Origin: Ophiothrix spiculata
Taxonomy: Eukaryota > Echinodermata > Ophiuroidea > Amphilepidida > Ophiotrichidae
NCBI GenBank assembly: GCA_000969725.1
Contig: JXSR01S073293.1
DNA: 45,803 nucleotides
Strand: one strand, 5' to 3'
Shown in pieces: positions 23,801 to 35,900 of this stretch; position 1 is the first letter of the stretch, and every line of letters starts with the position of its first letter. The position numbers were made by a program, and so were the translations under genes. Below the pieces are notes generated by a model. The model was not told the DNA's origin. It worked only from the letters and a program-made list of their open reading frames with translations, and searched no databases.

Positions 23801-26582
23801 AAAACTTAATCATAATGTATATAGAAATGAAACCCTTAAATGCGTGGGGTTTTAATGATAAAAGTACTGCTTTTACTCGCGTTTGTAAGGTATTTCCATA
23901 GTTCAAATGTTTTGTGAATGCATAACAATATATTTTGTACGGTTTTTGAAAATATTTTGCTAACCCATTACTGATTTTATTCACTGGCGTCAATAAGTAT
24001 AAATAACCTCCAGTTGAGAGTTTGCAATCCATATGTGTTTACACGAGCGAGAGCTAAAGCAAAAAAGCATGGCTACTTTGCTTTTTAAGAAGACAATAGC
24101 CTATCCCATACTTTGATGACTCGATACTTCTTTTGTCAACGGCAGTTTTGCAAAGCTTTTGTCTATTAATGAGATAATTTACGAAGCATTTGAAGAGACC
24201 TTCTGTATTGTAAATGATCTTTATATTGAATCCCTTTGACTTAACAGATAAAATGGTTGTGGAAATATGCTGTTGAAACATTATTTGTTTTGTTTTTTAA
24301 TCAGATAATAATCCTGTGTCAAATACTCCAACGCGTACATCGACGCCAGCTGAGACTTCAGCGCCATTGGCCATATTACCCGCCACATCTGAGTCCTGCA
24401 TTAAGAATCAGAATAATCCTGGTCTTCACCAATGTTCTAGAGCCGATAACAACGAAGATGACATATTGCATGCTGATGCAGACGATTCAAGCAACTTAAA
24501 GCTGACACACAGTTACAAACCTATCAGAAAAACAACAATCAATGTAAACTGTTTCATGGAAGCAGTTAAAGAAAAGAAGCAAAATGGACCGGATCATGTA
24601 CTCAGAATTGAACACATGGTATGTTTGTGTAGTCAAATTATGACACGTTGATGTGATGGATGGTATTTATAATATATTAAATGTGTAGCCCTACAAGTCT
24701 CTTAAATCTGTCGAACCAGCGCCTCTTTAGTCGAGTTGATCAAGATCCGGCAAATTGCCGGTGTACTAGAAACATCATTAAGTCTCCTGATCTTACTTTC
24801 CGGGTTGCACAGTAAAGTATAGGCTAACAACTCTCATGCAACATTAGTTTAACGCTTTATTCTGTTATGGTCTATGGAAGGCGGACTTTGATTCCAGGGG
24901 TACCTTGAGGGTCCTTGATTACTAAATTTACACCGGTGAAAAGGTAATCTCAGTCCCGCTGGAATTGAAGTCTGCATTAAATAGAATAAAGCATGAAACT
25001 AATGATGTGTAGGAGTTGTTAACCTATACTTTAGTGCACAACACGGACAATAATTACTGGGGACCGGATTTAAAGCGCCCTATAAGGTGAGTAAATAAGC
25101 CTGTTTTGTGTATCAAATAATTCAATTTTTTGCCTCCTGGTGTTGTTGCTATCTACTTACAAAACAGAAATGTTTCATTGTTCAGTCCCTTGCAGAAATC
25201 AGCCCTGCACCGTCAACTGTTGCGGCCAAAAAGGCTAATGTGAAAAAGAACAGATACAAGGATATCATTACGTGTAAGTTTCTTTCTGTAGTTATTGCTG
25301 TTTGTGCACTTTAGATTTTGAATGATAAAACTACGGATACAAAGGTTTGGTAGAGAGAGTTGGAGTTGGTGAGTATTTACCAAGTTCGAAAATACTTTAC
25401 AGTATTATATACACTTAAAACTAATATGCGGATTTTATTTATAAACATTTCGTTTAATTCTTGCTGCTAAAGATTTCAAAATTCTATATGAAATGTTTAA
25501 AGTAAACTGCTAGAAATTATAAAAACAATTACCGTATGTACTTATATGTTCCTGATATGTCAACTTTATTTTTTTCTGTTTGTAGATGACCATTCACGAG
25601 TTATCTTGCATGATAGCTTTGACTCAGATTACATTAATGCTTCATTTATAGACGTAAGTATTTTAATATGAATTACTAAGATCAGTTAAAATTCGTATTT
25701 TTTTAATAAAAAGTGTCAAATGTTTGAATGTTATCGGACGTTCGCCGTGGAGATAGCAACATTTAAATGAGTTATCTTTCACGAGTTATCTTGCATGATA
25801 GCTTTGACTCAGATTACATTTAAATGCTTCATTTATAGACGTAAGTATTTTAATATGAATTACTAAGATAAGTTAAAATTCGTATTTTTTATAAAAAGTG
25901 TCAAATGTTTGAATGTTATCGGACGTTCGCCGTGGAGATAGCAAAATTTAAAGAAAAAATGTGCACTTCAATTGAACGTTCGTGACCACACAAATGCCTT
26001 GCATATGATATAAATCCGTATTACTTTTTATTATTCAGGGTTACCACAAACCAGGCTACATAGCAACACAAGGTACGCTAGTATAATTATTGCTTTTAAG
26101 GCTGGATCGATTTTCTGATAATGGCTGAGATTTTGTGATGAAAATTAAAGCACCAAATATTTGGCATTCAGAAATGTAGGGTGACATTGATATTTGATCA
26201 CTAAGCCTCTTGTTACTATTAAAAAAAAACCTTGGAATTAATCTAATATAGAAGACTAGTTGCACCAAATATTTGACAGCTCATAAACGTCGTTCTGAGC
26301 CCTAAGACTCTAGCCAAACAAACTATATTGTAGATCTCTTTTGAAATAAATGGTATAGTTTTTACTTTGTATTTCAGTATGAAATTGCTCTAATTTCACG
26401 TCTTTATTATTTTTGTAGGTCCTAATAAGGAAACTCTTTGTGATATATGGCGGATGATTTGGCAGGAAAATAGCAGAAGTGTTATCATGGCAACGGAACT
26501 AAAAGAAGGAATAAAGGTATCATTTCATGGTCAGCACCACCACCAACAGCAACAAAAAATACAACAGCAACAGCCACCAACC

Positions 26583-26614
<32 letters not shown>

Positions 26615-29600
26615 CAACATCAACACCATCAACAATAACACAAAAAACAACACCACCAACAACAGTGTTAACCACCACCACCACCAGCAACATCGCCACC
26701 ACCACCAACAACAACAGTAACAACAACAATGTCCACCACCACCTACATCACCAGTAGCACCACCAACAACAACAACAATATTAACAATAACAGTAACAAC
26801 ACCCAACAAGTACAACAACAACAACAATAATAATAATAATAATAATAATAACAAAAACATCATTCTCAATCGTAAGCACCCTTAGGTTCTGCCTATTATT
26901 GTATATAAGCCAAATGATCTCAAACTGTCCAGTTTTACTACACATTGTTATAGCTTGAAAAACAGCCATTAGGCAGCCAATGGCGGGTGATTTTGGTGTC
27001 GGACGGGTAGATAACTGCCCAACTGACAGGTACATTTTGTTGAATCTGTAATCTATAATTAACCGACTATAATGGATTTCTTGTCGGTCAGGTAACCGCT
27101 GGTAACTTTGAAAAGTTACCTGCCTTCAAAGTTTCCTGCCCGAATGGCTAGTACAAAAAAACTTCAACTCAACTTGAAGTCCAGTCCTGAACTCAATGTT
27201 AACGAGCAACCATTCTCTTTCTCATTTCTCTCTCTGTTTTTGGCAACAGCGCAAATGTGAGCAGTACTGGCCGAACGAAGGAGGAAGTGCCAAGTTTGGT
27301 CATTTTGTTGTTGTTAACACAGAGGAGCTGAATAAAGATTGTTATACTGTCAGGAAATTACTGATTAGCAAAGTAAGTACTAATGATTGAGTTATAATGA
27401 GATATATAAGTCATAAAAAGTATCTTAATTGAGTTATATTGTATGTTGCGTGTGAAATGAAAATAAAATACTTAAACACAACTAAATTAATAGATTTTAT
27501 AGATAATAACCACGGTGATTATTGTTTCACAATATCAGACCCATTTTGGATATGTTACGTCATATTTAAAACTGAAAGATGTGAAAGATCGTATAAAGAA
27601 ACAGTAATCAACGCGAATTGATGCATTCACGAAGTAATCCAATAGGGCACTTACAAAAAGGTCATTAGGTCAAAATGTCTCCAGGAGACATCAAGCTCCA
27701 GCACGAACAAAGTAACATCCAATCAATATCAAGACAGTTTGACCTAATGACAAATTCCCTATGTAACCTAATGACCTTTTTGCAAATTCCCTATGTTAAT
27801 GCACGCATGATGTCTCCTATAAGGCAATGTGGGGTGCACCCGCTAGTCCGACAATGCGCTAGTCCGACACTGCGCTAGTCCGACTACACAATTTTCCTAT
27901 ACCTTAGAGGTGCGGTAGTCCGAAAATAAAAACCACTACGCTAGTCCGAAAAAAAAATGCGTCAGTCCGGAAATAAAAACAACTGCGCTAGTCCGACACT
28001 GCGCTAGTCCGAATTTTTAAATGAAAATACACTGCGCTAGTCCGAAAATGACATACACTGCGCTAGTCCGAATTTGAAAAACACTGCGCTAGTCCGAATC
28101 TGAAAACCAATGCGCTAGTCCGAATCTGAAAACCAATGCGCTAGTCCGACAAAAATGTATTGTGTATTTTCCAAATAGAAATCCACTGCGCTAGTCCGAA
28201 TCTAAACTGCAAGACAGTTTGACCTAATGACCTTTTTGCAACTGTTCTATTTTTATATTATAGGGAGATGAGGAAAACACACGTGTGGTTATGCATTTCC
28301 AATACACAGCATGGCCTGATATGGGTGTCCCACAGTATGCCTCATCTGTATTACATTTTTTGGACGAGGTTAATGCTCTCAATCCAGACGATGCAGGACC
28401 CGTTGTTGTACATTGCAGGTACATTGTTGTGAAAAAATGATGAATAATACAGTGTTCTAGCACCGCCAATATTTACAACACGTTTTTGTTTTTACCAAGA
28501 GTTTTTAGTTTCACCAATTTAGTTTTACCAAGAAAATATAGTTTTGACAAGATAATTTAGTTTCGCCAACTTAATTTTACCAAGAAAATTTGGTTTCACC
28601 AATTCAGTTTAACCAAGAAATTTTAGTTTCACCAATTCAGTTTTACCACGAGAATTTGGTTTCACCAACTTAGTTTTACCAAGAGAATTTAGTTTCAACA
28701 AAAAGTTTTACCAAGAGAATATAGTTTTGACGAGAGAATTTAGTTTCACCAAGTCAGTTTTACCAGGAAAATTTGTTTTTAACAAGATAATTTCCTTTCC
28801 GTTCATTTGTGCAAGAAGTTGCGTCTTGATAATTGACACGAAGCATGAGGTTTCGCCAATAATACGGTGTTGGAATGTGTTTTTCCGATTGCAAAATTAA
28901 TTGCAAAAACTGAGACTAACGCGTTCAAAGATAGTATTAAAGCCTACTGACTTCAGCAATTTATTGCGTACAAGTAAAAGGAGAAAAAGATTGATCTTTA
29001 CAAAAAAATGAATACAGGTCAAGCCTAAGCCTCCCAATGAATTGGGCTAAAAGATGGGTGGTATAAGAGAAAGAATTATAAGAGGAGTTGGTTAAACATT
29101 GCCACGCTTTACTCCTTGGGACACTGAAAATGCAAAACAAGATCCACTGCATGTTCTTCGATATAATTAAGCAATTCTATATATTCTCATGACCATTTTC
29201 TTTTAATTTGTCATAGTGCTGGAGTTGGCCGGACAGGAACATTTCTTGCCATAGATACCATGCGCAAGATGGCTCGGGCCGAAAACAAGGTGGACATACT
29301 TGGATATGCTAAATATATGAGGACTAGGCGACCAAGTATGATCCAAACAGAGGTAATATGGCATTTATAACATCGGTAGATATTTGAACTTGGTATTGTG
29401 GATTGTAACATTATCTGAGTATGATCTGCGATACAAACTGTGAATATACAGAATGGTTCTTATTTTAAGGTGTGCACAAGGGTTGAATATAATCCACAGG
29501 GCAAGTCTCTCTCACACCATGCTCACACACTCTCACCCAGAGTATTCCCAGGACATAATGGGGAAGTCTTAGAGCGCTTACAGCAGAGGAAAATGTTTGA

Positions 29601-29904
29601 AGACACAACAGTACAAATTAGCTGCTTGGTTTTAAAATAACCTAGTGGTGAAAAAAGGTTATTTATAATACCAGAAAAGACAAATTTTAAGCATTACATA
29701 GAGGAAATACGTTTATAGAAAAAGAATGAAAGAGGAATTTAGCATAGTCAATATTTACACTTTCTATTAGCCATTTATATTGAATTCCTCTTTTGTAAGC
29801 TGGATTGCATATCTTTAATTAAACTGATTACCAATAACACCAGTTGAGTGTTAATGACTAGGACAAAAGTACAACCAATAAGGATAATTAAGAACAAAAG
29901 GGTT

Positions 29905-29939
<35 letters not shown>

Positions 29940-32900
29940 TATTCTTGCAACAACGAGAATAGGAGCACTACGATCTAAAATCAGATTTAGACTACACCGT
30001 TATGATGATGATGATGATGATGTTGATGATTAAATTAAATTCAATTCAATTCAATTCAATTCAATTCAATTCAATTAAATGTATTGAAATAAAGTGAGAA
30101 ATCGGGAATGACATAAGTTTTTTGCTGGTTGTTAAACATTTTATTGTGTTTTCAGGCGCAGTATGTGTTTGTATATGAAGCACTATTGGAGTCCTTCTTT
30201 TGTGGTCAGACAGATTTCAGCGTTACTGGTACCGATGAGTTGATCGGTAAATTAATTGGCAATGAGGCACTTCTTCAGAAGCAACTCCAGGTTAGTATTC
30301 CTTTTAAAAATTTAGTTTTGCTTTGCTTTACACTGAAAACAAAAGCTTGTTTTTCGAGGTGCTTAACTAACTTAGATTAGTAAAATACACTTTTTGAGCC
30401 CGTGCTATCAGTTTTACTACGGTCTTACGATTACCAAAGCGAACGTATGCAAGACTCGTATTACAGGAATAATAGGTGTGGAGTGGGTTCTACCAATTGG
30501 ATTTGAATCGCGATCGCATAAGTGTCATTCATGGGTGCATTGTAGACCAAGCCCGTAGCCAGGGGGGGTGCGGTGGGGGCGTCGCACCCCCCCCCCCCCC
30601 CAAATTTGACAATATACAAAAAAGGTCCACAAAAATTCCCTAAATGACCACCAAAAGAACACATAAAAGCACCAAAACAAGCAAATGTAGGTCGTTTTTT
30701 AATAAAATACTTCACAAAATGCTTGAAAAACTGCTAAAAAACTACTAAAATCAGTTTAGGGTCGACCAAAACGAAAATTTTCCCTCCAAAAGGTCCACTT
30801 TTTGAAAATCCGCACCCCCCTTGAAAAAATCCTGGCTACGGGCCTGTTGTAGACTGTGGGGCAAATACAGTCTACGAGAGAGGCCTAAGCTTACAATTAG
30901 TATGTTCGTGACCGGGGTTCGTGAATGACATTTATGCGATCACGATTTTGCACACCACGCCAATGGCACTGCCCAGTCACTCATTTTGGGACAGATATAA
31001 CCTAAAATATTGCCTGCATGTTTGCCATTATTTCAGTTTCCTGTTGTCTGATCGTGCCCCGGCATCGTACATCACATTTGTACAACTGAATCGTTCCACC
31101 AGTCAAACGAGTTCTGAACTTTGTTGAACATGTCGAACTAACCAATGTTAGTAGGATGAGACATCGTTTTTACGATCCTATAGGTTAGTACGGCAGGTTT
31201 GAAATTCGTAAAATCCATGCCGTACTAATCATTTCGTTGGTAAAGCATGTTAGTTCAGCATGCCTAACCAATTATAGCATCGCTTGTCATGCCGTACAAA
31301 TCATTGATTAGTAGAACATTTGTAGAACGAGACATCGTTTTTACTAACTTACGACATACTAGTAATGTTTTCAGTTTAGCTAAAGCCAAATTATGATAGT
31401 GTATTTAACACAGTTTTGAGCACAATCTTTATGGGACAAATAAACAAATCCCATCTTGATCATGAAATTTAGAAACTTTAATAGTACGTCATGTCGTTTT
31501 GCTACATTTAGTCAATGGAACATAGACTGTTCTATACATTTAGTTAATGGAACAAAAATTCATCAAAATGAGCTTTAAAAAAAGGAGACAGACGCCTTCC
31601 TTCACATGCAAGCCTAGACGTCCAACATTAGCCTTTTAAATAAACACACAAGCTTTCAAGGTATGATACAAGTCGTTTACCAATGATAAATCTGTAATGA
31701 TTCCCCTTATTCTAAATTATGACGCCCTCGACTTGAAAATAATTGTTAAAGACAATTGAATTTTGTACTTTAAAGTAGATTAACTCAAAGTAATCTGATC
31801 GCAAATGTACAGTGTATACCTGATGTGTGGTTAATAGTTTATATTTTGGCGGATGTTTTTAAGGAATATTTTGTATATATTTCAGTGTCTACAGTCCATA
31901 TATCCAGAGGTACCGGATGACAGATGTGTAGGGGGCAAAGATCCTGAAAACGTATCAAAGAATCGATATAAAAACTGCTTTCCTCGTATGTATTGCATCG
32001 AATAATCAAAATAGACTATTATAGGCCTATATTCATATAATATGTAATATAAAGACTCCCAAAAAAGTATCGCCTCGTCTCGAAAAAATGGCTCCTGCGC
32101 CAATACGGTACATGCAAACGTAATTTGAAGATATTGTGAACATGCGCTGGAATTTCAGCTTTCATTTGACACCCTATTATTGATAATTGACTGAGAAACA
32201 CCAAAGTTATGAACATTTAAAACCCTCAAGGTCAATTTTTAAAAGTTGCTAATTTCATTTTTTGCACTGTACAAACCAGTAGCGCAGACCTAAGGATCAA
32301 GATGAGGTGAGTTTGGTCATTGAAGCTCGCGTATTTTTCCAAACCATATGTCATTGGATTCTAACCATCATCCATCAAGATATTGTTTTTGTTTTCATCT
32401 TATTAATGATAAGAAACAATATAAAACTTCAGATTCAACTGGTAGGCGTTACTAGCCTTAGAAAAACATCGCGCACCGCTATTCGTCCTCTGTGTGGTCT
32501 GGTAACTGTGCCATGTCTTTAATGCAAGTAATGACTACCAATTGAATGTCGTTTCTCTCGTTTTATGTCATTTTTACATTATTTATAACAATGAATTAAT
32601 GAAAATTAATGAAAAACCCATATCTTGATCATTGTTGATGGATAATGCTTAGATATGCCAATGACCACGTGTTCCAGTGACTAAACTCACCTCATTATTA
32701 TCCTTACTCTTGCGTTACTGATTTGTACAGTGCGAAAACTAAAATTAGCAACTTTTAAAAATCGACCTCGAGGTTTTTAAAAGTTCATAACTTCAATGTT
32801 TCTTAGTCAATTGTCAAAAATAAGGTGTCAAATAAAAGCTAAAATTCAAGCGCTTGTTCACAATATTTTCAAATTATGTTTGCCAGTACCGTATTGGCGC

Positions 32901-35900
32901 AGGAGCCATTTTTTCGAGACGAGGCGATACTTTTTGGGGAGTCTTTACATATCTGCGTGTATAGAATGGGTCACGATGCATCACTCGACGCCGTTCCTAC
33001 ATTCTTTACTCCGACAACAAATGAAATATGGTCTTTAGAGAACAGTCAGCATAGCATGGCTATAGACATATAAAATAATAGTAATAATGTTCAGCTTTTA
33101 TATAGCACTGATAAGTTTACGGGAAAAAATCTCACAGTGCTGCTGCCAAGATGCAAAACTCAATTCTGCACTTAGTTTGTAACATTGTCCATAACAGCTT
33201 CCGCTATATCGAATTGGACAACAAACAACTGAGATTAGGTGTCTTGCAGTGGGTTAAAACCATGGCCGTAGGCGGCGCTCAAACCTGGGACCTACTGAGT
33301 CCTGCGCTGATATAACGACCGATATGTGCATCATTGTAAACGAACGTATTTTCTTTATTTCAGCTGATTCTTCCCGACCATATTTGATGTCATATGATGG
33401 TAGCAACTATATCAATGCAGTGTACTGTGACGTAAGTGAATTTATGTGGATGACAAGAAGCCTGTGACCAATCAACTTACGTGTTTTTATCACGTCTTAT
33501 AAAAAATAAAAAAATAAAATAAAACCATAACAACAATACACGGATCAAATAATTTTGGATATATGTTCAGAACACTTTTCAAGAAACAGCTGAAAATAGG
33601 CAGACAAAAATAATAAAAATAATAAGAATTTCCAGTAGATTATCTGTTGTAAAATTGGATCGCCTTGATCAATTTTAGTAAGGTGTCATTTGAACGCTTA
33701 GAAAATGCTGCTACATATGAAATGATAAACTCAAAATAGATATAACCTGCAAAGTCCCCCCTTTTCGGGGTGAGCCATCACATATAGGAACATCCAGAAC
33801 AATCCTCGATAATCCCGTAGCATTAAAATGTTATGACGATGAAAAATAAAGTTATATATAACGATGACCACTGACGTCAGCATTTGCCACTTTCGGCATT
33901 GCAGGTATCCTTCAACATGGTTTTTATACCTATCACCTAGATTATTAAACCAAAATGGCCAATTACTAATAATTTAATAATTCAAACTAGAACTGAAAAT
34001 TTGTTGGGTTTTTATTGTTGCAGAGTCACAGTCGCAATGGAGCATTTCTGGCAACACAAGTACCGTTGCCAAATACAGTCGAAGATTTTAGGTCAATGGT
34101 CTATGATTACAAGTGCACTGTGATTGTGACACTCAATGATCCTCGTGCGATGGATGATGTAAGTTATTTTTACACGGTGGTTCAGGGGTCACAATTCAAG
34201 TATCCATGCTAATATATTTGTATGGCTCCTTTACAAAATAGATCAAGACGCAAAAATAAAGGGACAAAAATCATGAATCTAGTAACAAAAATACAAGAAC
34301 AAAATCATTATGGATAGACGTGAGATTTAAGCTTCTCCTGTTACTGTTCTGACTACAATAACAGGAGAAGCCTTTCTGATTTGACGAAGACATTTTTCTA
34401 CAGCAGTGGACCGGCAACAGTGGATGATTGGTCTCCGGTAGAATTTTGACCTACTGGAGTCGAAGAGAGTAGGGCTTATAAGCAGATCTTGTATGAACCC
34501 CAAGAAGCCGGAAATTTTCTTGATTTTAATCCTCAATCCGAGCACAAGCTTGATCGATGCCAAACTTTGATGGATATGGAATCTAGTTATTCAGGGATGT
34601 TGAAAGACTTTGGTAATGGAATATAATCAACATCTAAGCAAACAGATAACGTTTCGAAAACATTTGTCAACATTTTTTTTTAAATGTTTAAATATATGGT
34701 CAAGAAATGTTTTTCCAGAATTAATAATATCATGAATATTATGAAATCATTTTTCCAAATAATCAGCTGAATCATTTTTTGAAAACGTATTTGAAGGATG
34801 TCATGTAAACGTTGTACTAAACGTTTAAATGCTATTTACAAATGCTTTTGTGCCTTTGCCCGGACCACACAAATAAATAATATTTTTACTACATTTGGAG
34901 AAACATTGTAAAATTTTTTTGTGTTTGTTGGGATTATACTCATGAACGTCATTGATTTTAACCTCATATAATTCCTTGATATCATTCCGATAGACATCTC
35001 CTAAATACTGCATAAAACTCCTCTACGATTCAGTCCGAAAATATTTCTTTTTGCCCACAGTTAGAGTTAAAGGAACTGTTTTTTGGCAATAATGACTTTC
35101 CAAAACACCAGTTATTTTCATTGGCAAATTCAATACTCTTCCTTCTGAATTTCTTTGCTAGACTTGTGCCGAATTCTGGCCAACTGATGGCAGTATAATA
35201 TGTGGAATCTATACCGTTGAGTTTCTAAGTAAAGAAGACTGTGATAATAACTGTGTTTGGAAACTGAAGCTGTCCAAAGCATCTAAACTGGTAAGCTAGC
35301 AGATGATCTGTGATCTCCATTATCCTATATTTGTCAAAACATGTGCCAATTGCCAAAGAAAAGAGAGTATTTTTGTTCAGAATGAGCATTTGAAAATAGG
35401 TGTTGGCCTATTATTTCAATCAAGAAAGAGAAATGGAAAATAAAGGGTTTTTTCTATGAACGTTTTTAGTTGATTGTTTAAAAAACTATACAGAAATCAG
35501 AATTGGATCAAATTCAAAAACTGATCTTTTAACAGCGTTAGAAGTGGTTTTGACAAGTATACATTACAATTGCTACGACGAGCAGACACATGTTTCTTAC
35601 ATCTTCTACAATAACTTCATGTCCATTAGATGGGCTTTAGAAATTATTCTGTCAATTCTTTTAAGAGATGTACGAGGTATCAAAATAAAAATTTGAAATC
35701 GGTATGTGTAGTTTCCTTAGAAGAAAGATCTTCATGTTCTCCACTTACCAGGCATCCTAGAAGTAAAAGAGATGATGTGATTGTTTTAGAGAAATACATC
35801 GATGACATGATCATTTACCATGTTTACGTACAATCCTTTTAGTCTCATAAGAGCTTTTAAAAAGTATAGTCAAACGCTTTTTCTGATTGCTACTGCCTAT

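Noticed and set aside
25778..25838. Mutually exclusive alternative D1 exon
   Set aside because: No acceptor, and a 2-bp insertion produces a stop codon.
26454..26869. Separate genes encoding His/Gln/Asn or Val/Leu-rich proteins over the microsatellite
   Set aside because: Open frames in several frames and on both strands are an automatic result of CAN repeats.
27841..28200. CRISPR-like array
   Set aside because: Core is only 11 bases, spacers vary from about 4 to 40 bases and share sequence, the host is a eukaryote and there are no cas genes. It is a minisatellite in a transposon.
34327..34563. Minus-strand 78-codon frame as a gene or transposase fragment
   Set aside because: No family motif could be recognised; it overlaps a hairpin in an intron of the + strand gene.
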